Source of the DNA: Methylovulum psychrotolerans
GTDB taxonomy: Bacteria; Pseudomonadota; Gammaproteobacteria; Methylococcales; Methylomonadaceae
Direction: 5' to 3'
DNA: 64,000 nt
NCBI RefSeq assembly: GCF_002923755.1
Contig: NZ_PGFZ01000001.1
Coordinates: 823,959 to 887,958 of the forward strand
The notes below the pieces were generated by a model. It was not told where the DNA came from. It saw only the letters and a program-made list of their open reading frames with translations, and did not search any database. Made by a program: the position numbers and the translations under genes. Shown in pieces: positions 18,598 to 27,731 of the stretch (position 1 is the stretch's first letter; each line of letters begins with the position of its first letter).

Positions 18598-18626
18598 AAA
18601 AAAGCCCCTTAAAAAAGGGGCTTTTT
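18598..18626 (-). terminator. Intrinsic terminator of the tandem-repeat protein gene
   Basis: The stem AAAAGCCCCTT/AAGGGGCTTTT is perfect, with A/T tracts on both sides; the T-run on the minus strand follows the stem. It lies 25 bp after the stop of the minus-strand gene at 18651. The symmetry would also allow activity on the plus strand. Confidence 0.88.
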
Positions 18627-18650
18627 GACCGCAACCGCAATAGGCCGAAA

Positions 18651-19883
18651 CTAGGCGATTAACGGTATGACACTGCTGGCATCCGCAACACCAATATAGC
18701 TTAAGGAGGCATCATTTCCGACTAACGGCAGACTGGCATCAGCACTCAAAGAGGTTGAATCTTGTAAGGCCGTGCCATTAGCATCAAAAGATATAAACAT
18801 ATCAACTTGTGCTATCGTGAATATACAAGCATAAGTACCCCAGGTACTACTATAATCAGGCGTATAAGCCGATAAATCTATATTGCCGTCGTCTAACGAA
18901 ATAATGGTGTCATCGGTTGCCGCACTGCTGTCGGTCGTATCAGTGCCAGCATCCGCAGCAACTGCGCTATCCCCGTCAGAAGAAACATCTACCAGACTGC
19001 TTATCTCTATGGGCTCATCAAAAATAACCCAAGATATTATGCCATAAGTTGCCGTGCCGCCATCCGTAATGTCCACAATGGCAGGGTCAGTCATAGCACC
19101 GCCGTCCGTGCCGTCCACACTAGCGGTGTCGGTCTGGTCGGTTATCGCGCCGCCGTCCGTGCCGTCCACACTAGCGGTGTCGGTCTGGTCGGTTATCGCG
19201 CCGCCGTCCGTGCCGTCCGCACTAACGGTGTCGTTTTGGTCGGTCACAGTGCCGCCGTCCGTGCTGTCTACACTGCCGAGGTCGGTCAGGTCGGTTATCG
19301 CGCCGCCGTCCGTGCCGTCTACACTGCCGAGGTCGGTCAGGTCGGTTATCGCGCCGCCGTCCGTGCTGTCTACACTGCCGAGATCGGTCAGGTCGGTTAT
19401 CGCGCCGCCGTCCGTGCCGTCTACACTGCCGAGGTCGGTCAGGTCGGTTATCGCGCCGCCGTCCGTGCTGGTGGTATCGGGCATATCAGTCACGATTACG
19501 GACGAATAAAAATTAACCATTTCAAAAACAGCGCCATGAGACATCATAATGGTATCCGCACCACTATCAATCACAGTTGCATTTATATCGGAAGGCGACC
19601 CACCAGTAGCATCAACAGGGCTATCGTTACCTGCCACCACTTCATCCGCTGTGCTGTCACTACCAATAACTGGCGCAGTGCTGGTTGCCGCATTATCAGC
19701 CGCCGCTGTAGCAACGGTATCCGTTTGTCCGGTATTCATCGTGCTGTTGTCCGTAGTATCGGCACTGTCAATTGCTGCGGGGATAATGCTGGGTAACGCC
19801 GTATCGGTATTATTCTGTGGAGCCGGTGTTTGGCTATCGAAAATAATTGTCGCATCAGCCAGATTTTTAAGTTGGGTCGCCAT
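18651..19883 (-). CDS. Asp/Thr-rich protein with 17-residue tandem repeats
   Basis: A 410-residue acidic protein of unknown family. No signal peptide (MATQLKNLADATIIFDSQ). Residues ~1-130 are Asp/Thr/Ala-rich and disordered. About eight repeats of TDGGAITDLTDLGSVDG type follow (residues ~140-275), in two subtypes (LTDLGSVD and QTDTASVD). A region with more hydrophobic residues (YGIISWVIFDEPIEISS; WGTYACIFTIAQVDMFISFD) lies before the C-terminus SYIGVADASSVIPLIA. DG-rich repeats and a hydrophobic acidic C-terminus suggest a secreted, possibly Ca2+-binding protein exported by a type I system, but this is inference. The gene has an intrinsic terminator. Confidence 0.6.
   Translation of the reverse strand: MATQLKNLADATIIFDSQTPAPQNNTDTALPSIIPAAIDSADTTDNSTMNTGQTDTVATAAADNAATSTAPVIGSDSTADEVVAGNDSPVDATGGSPSDINATVIDSGADTIMMSHGAVFEMVNFYSSVIVTDMPDTTSTDGGAITDLTDLGSVDGTDGGAITDLTDLGSVDSTDGGAITDLTDLGSVDGTDGGAITDLTDLGSVDSTDGGTVTDQNDTVSADGTDGGAITDQTDTASVDGTDGGAITDQTDTASVDGTDGGAMTDPAIVDITDGGTATYGIISWVIFDEPIEISSLVDVSSDGDSAVAADAGTDTTDSSAATDDTIISLDDGNIDLSAYTPDYSSTWGTYACIFTIAQVDMFISFDANGTALQDSTSLSADASLPLVGNDASLSYIGVADASSVIPLIA
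19085..19475. repeat. 51-bp in-frame tandem repeat array
   Basis: About seven to eight copies of a 51-bp unit containing GCGCCGCCGTCCGTGCCGTC on the plus strand, inside the Asp/Thr-rich gene. Adjacent copies are nearly identical, and the array falls into two subfamilies. Near-identity at DNA level suggests recent expansion and likely length variation between strains. Confidence 0.85.
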
Positions 19884-20103
19884 GTCTGCCTTATTGTTTA
19901 AAGGTGAAAAATATGCTGGATTATGGGAAGGGGTAAAATACCGTTTACTTTGTCAAATTATTGTTATCTTACTACTATACTACGACCTATTACTCTTGTA
20001 AATCCCAGCTTTATTATACAGACCCTATTATGAATGGATTATTAACTAAAGCACCTAATTCTCAACCCGTAGAAAAACCAGCCAGTGCCACGCGTTAACG
20101 CCC

Positions 20104-23100
20104 CTAGCGATTTTGCAATTGGCCAATGAGCACAGTAACGGCTTGCTTAAGCGTTTCAACCAGATCGCTTAAATCGGCTACCTCGCCGCTACGCGCCGCA
20201 TTCTCCAATATACTGGCCGCCGTTTTTGCCGTATCGGCACAAAAATGCCCTAAAGTCCCTTTAATGGTATGCGCGGCATTTGCCACCGCCACCGCTTGCC
20301 CCTGCGCTGCCATTAACACAGCCAATTGCTTAGCGCCTTCTTCCAAAAACAAGCTAATCATCTCATCCAGCAACTCCTGATCACCATCCAACTGCTTCAG
20401 GGCGCGGGCTTCATCCCAGACAGGCACTTGTGTGGTGGCAAGACCCGGGTCGGGTACGCCGCCATCATCAGAGCCACCTAAAGTCCGCGCCAAAACCGCT
20501 TGTAATTGTTCACTCACAATGGGCTTGGTCAAATAATCATCCATCCCCGCCGCCAGACATTTTTCCCGCTCGCCCTCCAAGGCATTCGCGGTCAAGGCAA
20601 TAACCGTCTGGCGTGGCCATGCCTGACGGCGTTCCAACAAACGCAGTTCACGGGTGGCACTATAGCCATCCAGTACAGGCATCTGGCAATCCATCAAAAT
20701 CAGGTCATACGGCTGATGGGCCAGTTTATCAAGGGCGACCTGCCCGTTTTCGGCAATTTCAGGCACTAGGCCAAATTTTGCCAATTTGGCCGTAATGACT
20801 TTTTGGTTAATCTTATTATCTTCAACGACCAGAACATCTTTACCCCGATAACAGGGTACAGGCGGCTCAGCGGCGGCCTCTGGCGGCAGCGCATCGACAC
20901 AGTGCAGGGCATTAACGATAACGTCAAACAATTGCAGCTGCCGGACCGGCTTTAACAAACGCTGCACAATCGCGGTGTTTTGGTAATCATCGCTATTAAA
21001 CTGATCCCCTGAAGAGATCAAAATAATAGGGATGGCGGCTAAAGTGGGGATATGCGCCAGACATTTCGCCAACGTCAAACCGTCCATAATAGGCATTTGT
21101 ACATCGAGTAAGATCAAATCATAAATAATCCCATGCAAGGCGGAGGTTTGCAATTGCATCAGCGCGGCACTACCGTTATCGACTTCCGAAACGGCCAATC
21201 CCCAACTCGCCAAATAATTAGCCAACACTTCGCGGTTGGTGGCGTTATCATCGACCACCAATGTGCGCTTGCCGGACAAATCGCACGACAACTGCCGCGT
21301 CTCTTGAGTTTGGGTATAGGTCAGCGGTAAGGTAAACCAAAAACAAGTACCAGCGCCCGGATGACTATCCATACCGATATGCCCCCCCATCAGCTCGACC
21401 AAGCGCTTGCTGATTGACAAGCCCAGACCGGAGCCACCGAAGCGCCGTGACGTGGCACTGTCCGCCTGCGAGAAAGGCTTGAATAACTGGCGTTGCGCCT
21501 CTGGGGAGATACCGATACCCGTGTCGCGGACCTCAAAACGCACTTCATCTTGATTCATTGTCAGTGGCGTGCGGCTGACTTTAATATAGATTTCGCCTTG
21601 TTCGGTAAACTTGACGGCATTGCCCACCAAGTTGGTCAATACTTGGCGAATGCGCATAGGGTCGCCAAGCCACTGTAAAGGCATAGGCACGGGTAAGGCG
21701 CAATTCAGTTCTAAACCTTTGCCGTACGCCCGCACGGCCAATAAGGCGCAAATATCATCAACCAAATCGGCCAGATTAAACTCGATCTGCTCAACCGCAC
21801 ACTTACCCGCCTCCAGCTTAGAGTAATCGAGAATATCATTAATAATATCCAATAAGGCTTCGGCGGAGCTGCACGCGGTATCCACCCAATCTTGTTGGGT
21901 AGGGCTCAGTTTGGTCTCGCGCAATAAATCTAACATACCTAACACCCCATTCATGGGGGTACGGATCTCATGGCTCATATTCGCCAAAAACTCGCTTTTT
22001 ATCAATGAAGCCTGCATCGCCAAGTCGCGGGCCGTTTCCAAAGCCACTTTGGTTTCTTCTTGCCGGACAGCTAAAGCCATCATTTCACCCACTTGCTTTA
22101 ACATGGTCAAACGGCTTTCAGTCTGTAAAGGATAACAGTCGGTAAATAAAAACAGCGTACCCAAAACTTCATTACCTAATACTAAAGGCACAACGTAATG
22201 CCCATGCGCCTGCATATCCAGCAGTTGATACTGGTCGCTGACACTACAATAACAGTCATCGGCCACCAATACTTCGCCGCTCTGCAATACTTGTCCCGAT
22301 AAAGAGGCTCGGTGATCGAGGCGCTTTTCCCTATCGAGAAACGCTGGGGTTAAGTCGCCGCTCAACACAAACTCAACCAAAGCCAGCGGATCATCGGCTG
22401 AACGTAACAACACGCAGCCCTTATGAGCCAAGTCGAAGGCCTTAAGATTGAACAGAATAAGCAACACTTGCCCAAAGCGCGTCGCTAAGGGGATGGTTTT
22501 CTGCAACACTTCAGAGACGTTCAGCAATACCACACTATCGGTAATATCACGTTGTATCTGCACATAACCAGACAATACGCCAGCGTTATCGAAGACTGGA
22601 GAAATGCCGACATCGGCATTATAAAGACTGCCGTCTTTATGGCGGTTAACGATTTCGCCTTGCCAATGCTCGTCATTCGCCAACTTAGCCCACATTTGCT
22701 GGTAAAAAACGGCATCATGGACACCAGACTTTAGCAAATCAATAGGACGGCGGCCTAAAGACTCCTGAAAGCTATAGCCGGACAACTGGGTAAAAGCAGG
22801 GTTTATCCATTCAATCCGCGCGTCGCGGTCAGTGATGATAATAGCGTTGGAGGTCGCTTTTAAAGCGGCAATCAGCAATTGGTTACGGGTTTCAATATCG
22901 GCACGGTGCAAAACATACTTGATTAACCGTACCAAGCCCTCGTAACCCGCATCATCTTTGACGACATGGGCTTTTGCGCCCGCCTTCAACGCCGCTTGGG
23001 CAAGCGGGTCATCATCGTTGCCCAATAACACAATGACAGGTAAAGCTTGATTCTGTTGATGGAAGGCCTGTAAAGTCGGCAAACCTTGGGAATCGGCCAG

Positions 23101-23361
23101 CGATAAGGCCAAAACAATGACATCAAAATGAAATTCAGCCAATTTAGGCAAAGCCTCGTCTAAAGACTGCACCCAAACAATTTCAAAACGCATATCCCTA
23201 GCCCTGGAATCCACGGTTTTGGTGGGGGCTTGCTCGGCACTGCCCGCACGGACGACCTCGAAAGGAATTTCTTTAAATTGCCGCAGGCATACTTGGACAC
23301 GCTGTGCCGCTATAGGGTCATCTTCAACTAACAGCACGCAAATGAGTTTAGAACGGATCAT
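20104..23361 (-). CDS. Hybrid sensor histidine kinase / response regulator (REC-PAS-GAF-HisKA-HATPase-REC-REC-Hpt)
   Basis: A 1085-residue cytoplasmic phosphorelay kinase. Domains in order: a receiver-like domain (6-155), PAS (160-275, WINPAFTQLSGY), GAF (285-440), HisKA with H-box NMSHEIRTPMNG near 463, HATPase with DTGIGI and GGSGLGLSISKRL, two receivers with phospho-acceptors in LILLDVQMPIMDG (~754) and LILMDCQMPVLDG (~889), and a C-terminal Hpt (HTIKGTLGHF near 1030). The first receiver has VIVLALSLADSQG where LLDLSLPDS is usual: the phospho-Asp is replaced by Ala, and about 28 residues are inserted near residue 40, so it is probably a pseudo-receiver. No TM helix. The partner is unknown. 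Confidence 0.92.
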   Translation of the reverse strand: MIRSKLICVLLVEDDPIAAQRVQVCLRQFKEIPFEVVRAGSAEQAPTKTVDSRARDMRFEIVWVQSLDEALPKLAEFHFDVIVLALSLADSQGLPTLQAFHQQNQALPVIVLLGNDDDPLAQAALKAGAKAHVVKDDAGYEGLVRLIKYVLHRADIETRNQLLIAALKATSNAIIITDRDARIEWINPAFTQLSGYSFQESLGRRPIDLLKSGVHDAVFYQQMWAKLANDEHWQGEIVNRHKDGSLYNADVGISPVFDNAGVLSGYVQIQRDITDSVVLLNVSEVLQKTIPLATRFGQVLLILFNLKAFDLAHKGCVLLRSADDPLALVEFVLSGDLTPAFLDREKRLDHRASLSGQVLQSGEVLVADDCYCSVSDQYQLLDMQAHGHYVVPLVLGNEVLGTLFLFTDCYPLQTESRLTMLKQVGEMMALAVRQEETKVALETARDLAMQASLIKSEFLANMSHEIRTPMNGVLGMLDLLRETKLSPTQQDWVDTACSSAEALLDIINDILDYSKLEAGKCAVEQIEFNLADLVDDICALLAVRAYGKGLELNCALPVPMPLQWLGDPMRIRQVLTNLVGNAVKFTEQGEIYIKVSRTPLTMNQDEVRFEVRDTGIGISPEAQRQLFKPFSQADSATSRRFGGSGLGLSISKRLVELMGGHIGMDSHPGAGTCFWFTLPLTYTQTQETRQLSCDLSGKRTLVVDDNATNREVLANYLASWGLAVSEVDNGSAALMQLQTSALHGIIYDLILLDVQMPIMDGLTLAKCLAHIPTLAAIPIILISSGDQFNSDDYQNTAIVQRLLKPVRQLQLFDVIVNALHCVDALPPEAAAEPPVPCYRGKDVLVVEDNKINQKVITAKLAKFGLVPEIAENGQVALDKLAHQPYDLILMDCQMPVLDGYSATRELRLLERRQAWPRQTVIALTANALEGEREKCLAAGMDDYLTKPIVSEQLQAVLARTLGGSDDGGVPDPGLATTQVPVWDEARALKQLDGDQELLDEMISLFLEEGAKQLAVLMAAQGQAVAVANAAHTIKGTLGHFCADTAKTAASILENAARSGEVADLSDLVETLKQAVTVLIGQLQNR

Positions 23362-23481
23362 GGTTTTAGGCTATTTTAAAAAAATTTTGGGCCACCAACC
23401 GACCCGACAACGGCTATTGACAACCAGCCTAAATAGCCGCACCGTGCAAGCGGCCCACACCAAGGCAAACAATCCGGGCAC

Positions 23482-24420
23482 TCACCACGGCTGCGGCGGA
23501 GAAATCAAACCGCCTTTCGTCTCTTGCCACGCTTGCCGCCATAACTGCACCATCAGCCTCGCTTCAGCGGCGGCATTCGGAGCACGGCGGCCATTACGCC
23601 ACGCCTTAAACCTATAGCAATTTTGCGCCAATGCTTTCACTAACTGCGCATACAATACACCATGCCATTTCTGGTAATACAACAGTTGGCTACGCATCCG
23701 CCACAAAGCCAGCAGCTTATCACCGTCCACCCTAGTACCCGCCCTAGCGTCGCCCAAAAGGGTCACTTGTAAATCCGGCCAATAATACACCTTAAAATCG
23801 GCATCATGGATACGCCGACATAAATCAACCATACCGTAATACATAAAAAACCGCGAATCGAACAGCCTAATTTCGGTCAATAGGCTGCGGCGTAAAATCG
23901 TAAAACCGCAAGGCAAGCAATCAACGGCGGCCGCCTCGGCAGGATTCGCCCCAAAACGCACAAACCGACCCCAAAAATGGGATGCAGACAAATCAGCTAA
24001 CGCCAAAATTTCATTGAATAACGACGGAAACAACTGTGCCGACAGCAATGTTTGCCCATGCCGGTCTTGCAGCAGCGCCCCGCCTATCCCGGCATCAAGC
24101 ACTTTTTCCATAGACTTAACAGCACTCTGTAACAGGTCGGGCGGCAGTGCCGCCGACGGATCCAACAAAATCACATAACGCCCCCGCGCCAAAGTCAAGG
24201 CCAGATTATGCGCATTAGCAAACCCTAAATTATAATTATTCGCTAACACTTGTGCTTCAGGATAAGCATGACGGATAAGATCAACGGTATTGTCAGACGA
24301 CGCGTTATCGACCACAATCAGCTCGAAATCCCCCAACGATTGGGCGCGTAAGCTCTCCAAACACGCCCGCAAATACGGCGCACTATTCTGCGTCACAATA
24401 AAAACAGAAGCAGTAATCAT
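23482..24420 (-). CDS. Glycosyltransferase family 2 (WbbL-like)
   Basis: A 312-residue GT-A fold enzyme. It opens MITASVFIVTQNSAPYLRAC with the nucleotide-binding LIVVDNASSDNTVDLI near residue 34 and NYNLGFANAHNLAL near 62. The acidic metal motif region is LLDPSAALPPDLL near 92, and FFMYYGMVDLCRRIHDADF near 196 fits the rhamnosyltransferase/WbbL type. No TM segment. It probably adds a sugar to a surface polysaccharide. It stands apart from the main glycosyltransferase block and follows 120 bp upstream of the hybrid kinase gene on the same strand. Confidence 0.85.
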   Translation of the reverse strand: MITASVFIVTQNSAPYLRACLESLRAQSLGDFELIVVDNASSDNTVDLIRHAYPEAQVLANNYNLGFANAHNLALTLARGRYVILLDPSAALPPDLLQSAVKSMEKVLDAGIGGALLQDRHGQTLLSAQLFPSLFNEILALADLSASHFWGRFVRFGANPAEAAAVDCLPCGFTILRRSLLTEIRLFDSRFFMYYGMVDLCRRIHDADFKVYYWPDLQVTLLGDARAGTRVDGDKLLALWRMRSQLLYYQKWHGVLYAQLVKALAQNCYRFKAWRNGRRAPNAAAEARLMVQLWRQAWQETKGGLISPPQPW

Positions 24421-24602
24421 AAATTCCCCTTATCAGGCGGATAGTAAAACGGGAATATCTGTATAGCATAACCCATGAGTTTTTACACCGCTATTAGCGG
24501 TCACGCCCCCCCTAAGACCCTACTTGCCAAAACTGACAAGGCAAATATCCCATTTCACCTTAAAAATTGCAATAGCGCAGAATACCGCGCAACCCCTAAA
24601 TT

Positions 24603-24630
24603 TTGACAATAGCACGAAAACCGATAAGCT
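24603..24630 (+). promoter_or_regulatory. Sigma-70-like promoter for the small exported protein
   Basis: Perfect TTGACA (24603-24608), 16-bp spacer, TAAGCT (24625-24630). The ATG at 24676 has GGAG 8-12 nt upstream. Confidence 0.6.
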
Positions 24631-24675
24631 GACAGTCATCGCACCCCACATAATAACAACAACCGGAGCAACACA

Positions 24676-25056
24676 ATGAAGAACGCCAAACACAGCCTAG
24701 GATTTTTAGTATTGATGCTAGCCAGCACCACCGCTTGGCCTTACGGCAGCAGCAGTAGCACCAAAGCCTGTAGCAAACCCAAATTCACCGCGTTTGCGCC
24801 AGCGGACAATGCCGAAGTGGCGGCACAAAGCCATTTTAGCTTTAACGCCTCAAAAAACACCTATCCCAGCACCCTGACCGTCACCGTCAAAGACCTGCCC
24901 ACCCAACTCAGCATCACCCCCGATAACGACGGCAGCTTCCAAGTCAGCGGCACCCTCCCCGCCGCCTTAAGCAACACCTATGCGCGGATTGTGATCAACG
25001 CCGAAGCGCAAAACAACTGCAAAGGTTCGGATGGCTGGTTGGTAAAAATTAAGTGA
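24676..25056 (+). CDS. Small exported protein of unknown function
   Basis: A 126-residue protein with a signal peptide (MKNAKHSLGFLVLMLASTTA, cleavage before WPYGSSSS). The mature part has two cysteines (KACSKP and NNCKGS) likely to form a disulfide. The pattern of PADNAEVAAQSHFSFNAS and TLTVTVKDLPTQLSIT suggests an immunoglobulin-like beta sandwich. I do not recognise a named family. It has its own good promoter and a ribosome site (CCGGAGCAACACA then ATG). Periplasmic or secreted. Confidence 0.65.
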   Translation: MKNAKHSLGFLVLMLASTTAWPYGSSSSTKACSKPKFTAFAPADNAEVAAQSHFSFNASKNTYPSTLTVTVKDLPTQLSITPDNDGSFQVSGTLPAALSNTYARIVINAEAQNNCKGSDGWLVKIK

Positions 25057-25068
25057 TCAACGTAGCGC

Positions 25069-25215
25069 CTATACTTCGGATAAGGGCAAAAACAGCGCTT
25101 TGGCATTGATTGGTGACGGATAAAATCCACTCGCATCATAAAAGCACGCCGTTTGCCCGGAAAGCGCGTGAACCAGAAAAGCGTTGACACCAACAATTTC
25201 GGAAATGTAGACCAT
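25069..25215 (-). CDS. Possible 48-residue ORF or gene remnant
   Basis: An ATG at 25215 opens a 48-codon frame ending in TAG at 25071-25069. The product starts MVYISEIVGVNAFLVHAL and continues SGQTACFYDASGFYPSP, ending ALFLPLSEV. Composition is protein-like (balanced hydrophobics and Gly/Pro) compared with the other frames here. The frame is closed by TAA six codons before the ATG, and no clear ribosome site is seen. It could be the C-terminal remnant of a decayed gene. Convergent with the exported protein gene. Confidence 0.3.
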   Translation of the reverse strand: MVYISEIVGVNAFLVHALSGQTACFYDASGFYPSPINAKALFLPLSEV

Positions 25216-25523
25216 ACGCAAAACCGCATCTTATGCCCCGTGGGTATGCCGGAATGACGACGCTTCCTTAATTTTTTGATGAAAATATTAGGGCGTTAGC
25301 CTTGCAAAAACTTATGTCAAAAAGCTTCTGCATCATCACTTAGCTTATCTGGTGGCTGCTTGCGGTTTCTTCGGTAGTTAATCTGTGTCCTCACACTATC
25401 TAGCCGCCCCAACACGGGCGAGAAACGGGCAGAAATAATCCTCGCCACGATAAAAGCAAACAGCCGTTCTATTTATACCGCAGCTTGCTAACCTAGCACA
25501 CCATAAGCAAGCCCCAATAACAC
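25216..25523. other. Intergenic region downstream of corA
   Basis: 308 bp between the small remnant and corA. No terminator hairpin with a T-run, no promoter pair and no convincing reading frame were seen. Confidence 0.4.
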
Positions 25524-26513
25524 CTACAGCCATCCCGACCGCTTCAAACGCCGATATAACAACAAACTACCCAGCAAAACGCTACCCATCACCAACGGAT
25601 AGCTGTACTCCCACGCCAGTTCAGGCATATAGCGGAAATTCATCCCATACCAACTGAACACCATCGTCGGGATGGCAAGTATCGCCCCCCAGCCCGCCAA
25701 GCCCTTCACCACCTCGTTTTGCCGGACGCTTTCAAAGGTCAGATGGACATGCATGGCTGAAACCAGCATCTCACGCATACCGTCAATAGCTTGGTCGACA
25801 CGTTTAATATGGTCGGCAATGTCACGGAAATACACTTGCACGTCCTTAGGCACAATACCGCTGTGAAAGCGCATCAGCTCATTACAAATATCAATCATCG
25901 GCATGATCGCCGCCTTCAGCAGCAGCAATTCCCGTTTTAACTCATACAAATCTTCCAAGGTCTGACGGCTGGAGCGGTTCTCAAAAATCGCCAGTTCCAA
26001 ACCTTCAAAGCGTTGCTGTAGGCCGTCAATCACCGGCATATAATTATCGACGATAAAATCCATGATCGCATACAAGACAAAGCCGGGGCCTTTGGCGAGC
26101 TGGTGCGGCATGGATTCGCAACGCTGGCGGATTTTCCGGTGATCCAGCGACGCGCCATGGCGGACGGTGACGACAAAACGGCTCCCGACAAAAATATGGG
26201 TTTCGCCAAACTCGACACTGTCCACCGTCAACAACGCGGTATGCAAAACCAAAAACACCGAGTCGCCATATTCTTCTATCTTAGGCCGCTGATGGGCGGC
26301 ACAGGCATCTTCAATCGCCAATTCATGCAAGCCGAATTCTTCTTGTATTTTCAGCAACAACTCAGTGTCGGCTTCCCGCAACCCCAGCCAAACAAAGGTT
26401 TCCGGGTGTTTTAGCACTTCGCTAATATCTTCGATGGTGACATCGCCAAGACTGATGCCGCGCCGATAAGCTACACATTTCATAATCATGCTGGGATCCG
26501 TATTAAAACTCAA
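25524..26513 (-). CDS. corA: CorA-family magnesium/cobalt transporter
   Basis: A 329-residue CorA-type divalent cation channel. A large cytoplasmic N-terminal domain (AIEDACAAHQRPKIEEYGDSVF region and long helices) is followed by two C-terminal TM helices (GWGAILAIPTMVFSWYGMNF and LVMGSVLLGSLLLY). The YGMNF selectivity motif sits near residue 289. The start assigned is TTG at 26513, because GGAGG lies 5 nt before it and directly follows the stop of the upstream lipoprotein gene. An ATG at 26489 has no good ribosome site. The two genes are clearly one operon. Confidence 0.92.
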   Translation of the reverse strand: MSFNTDPSMIMKCVAYRRGISLGDVTIEDISEVLKHPETFVWLGLREADTELLLKIQEEFGLHELAIEDACAAHQRPKIEEYGDSVFLVLHTALLTVDSVEFGETHIFVGSRFVVTVRHGASLDHRKIRQRCESMPHQLAKGPGFVLYAIMDFIVDNYMPVIDGLQQRFEGLELAIFENRSSRQTLEDLYELKRELLLLKAAIMPMIDICNELMRFHSGIVPKDVQVYFRDIADHIKRVDQAIDGMREMLVSAMHVHLTFESVRQNEVVKGLAGWGAILAIPTMVFSWYGMNFRYMPELAWEYSYPLVMGSVLLGSLLLYRRLKRSGWL

Positions 26514-26522
26514 AAAGCCTCC

Positions 26523-27731
26523 TTATTTGGCAATAGTGATACTGGGCGCGTCTTGTTGCGACAATTCGCTCATGGTCATTTGAAACACCTGATACAACAG
26601 GCGAAAACCCTCGCGGTTCCATTGATAACCCACCTCCGGCTTAACCGCATAATAACGGCCAGCAAATTTAACGCTTAAATCCGCCTGCTTTGGCTCGTTA
26701 TCCGATACTATAACCGCCAAGGTCTGGGCAGGGTTTTCTTTAACGGGCGGCGTTTGCGGATGTTGGGCAACCGCGTATTCGGGGCTGTCACTGATGCCTT
26801 GGCCAATAAAGTTTAAGACATTATGAAAACTGCGCAGGCGCAATGTCCCGTGCCAAGGCCACTCGCCACCCGGATAGCCCGGACGGATATCAACCATAAT
26901 TTCATTGCTGTGCAGGCTGTCCGCTTCTTGTTGCAATTGCTCGCGTTCCGCATTACTCAGGCTGACCGGATTGTAGTTGCTTAAGATGATATGTCCGGTA
27001 ACGCGTTTAGTCAGCTTAAGTTGCTGGTGTTCAATATCGTAGTGTACGGTAAATTCGTTTTGCAGGTCTGAAAATTGGTCGGTGCTAAAGGTCGCCGCTG
27101 GCAACACCCAGCTCCTGTCAAACAGCAAAGGATTCACATATAAAGCATGGCGGTCTTGTATCGCCGACAAATGCAGCATGGCTTGCCGGAATGTCCGATA
27201 GCCTGGCGCATCGGCAGGCTGGTTCGGGTAAACCTGATCGCCCTTGGCATCAGTCAGGCGCAATTCATCAATCAGCAGGCGCAAAATCAAATCCACATCC
27301 GCCCCCTGCCGCAACAGCATAGTAAGCTTAGCTTCTTGCAAAGGTTCCAACAAACGGCGGGTAAACTCCTCCCCCTCCATCGGCACGATGCTGATGGTCG
27401 GGTTCTCCGAGATACTGCCGCCAAACGACGGCACCAATAAAGCCCCGCTATCGCCCGTAAATGCAGGCCCCGCCCCGGCGGTAAACTGAAAGCCGAAGGT
27501 CGCGGCAATATTAGAGATGCCCGTAAAGTGCATGGGCTGGTGCTGATGGGCGCGGGCGATATTCAGCAACAATTGCTTAGATAGGGTTTCGGTAATGGAT
27601 TTGTCATAAGAAATCACCGCATCATCGAGCAAGGCGGGCGAAGACACGCAGCCTTGCAAACAGCAAAACCAGCCTAATAACACTAACCGTTGCAGTTTCT
27701 TGCTAGGGTGTTGGCAAAACAAAGTCATCAT
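26523..27731 (-). CDS. Outer-membrane-type lipoprotein of unknown function
   Basis: About 402 residues from one of two consecutive ATGs (27731/27728); a GTG at 27758 lacks a ribosome site. Signal peptide with lipobox (RLVLLGWFCCLQGC), then VSSPALLDDAVISYDKS. The body has LSKQLLLNIARAHQHQPMHFTGISNIAATFGFQ, a typical opening of a conserved but uncharacterised lipoprotein family. A second region has LRLRSFHNVLNFIGQGI near 290 and a C-terminal REGFRLLYQVFQMTMSEL. It is followed 9 nt later by corA, suggesting a joint envelope or ion-homeostasis role, which is only an inference. Confidence 0.7.
   Translation of the reverse strand: MMTLFCQHPSKKLQRLVLLGWFCCLQGCVSSPALLDDAVISYDKSITETLSKQLLLNIARAHQHQPMHFTGISNIAATFGFQFTAGAGPAFTGDSGALLVPSFGGSISENPTISIVPMEGEEFTRRLLEPLQEAKLTMLLRQGADVDLILRLLIDELRLTDAKGDQVYPNQPADAPGYRTFRQAMLHLSAIQDRHALYVNPLLFDRSWVLPAATFSTDQFSDLQNEFTVHYDIEHQQLKLTKRVTGHIILSNYNPVSLSNAEREQLQQEADSLHSNEIMVDIRPGYPGGEWPWHGTLRLRSFHNVLNFIGQGISDSPEYAVAQHPQTPPVKENPAQTLAVIVSDNEPKQADLSVKFAGRYYAVKPEVGYQWNREGFRLLYQVFQMTMSELSQQDAPSITIAK

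Noticed and set aside
19085-19475. CRISPR-like regular repeats
   Set aside because: The repeats are contiguous, in frame and coding, with no unique spacers.
19054-19509. Plus-strand open frames across the 51-bp repeats
   Set aside because: Shadows of the minus-strand repeat protein; they have no ribosome site and a monotonous composition.
20030-20098. 22-codon frame MNGLLTKAPNSQPVEK.. between two genes
   Set aside because: No ribosome site, very short, no recognisable homology.
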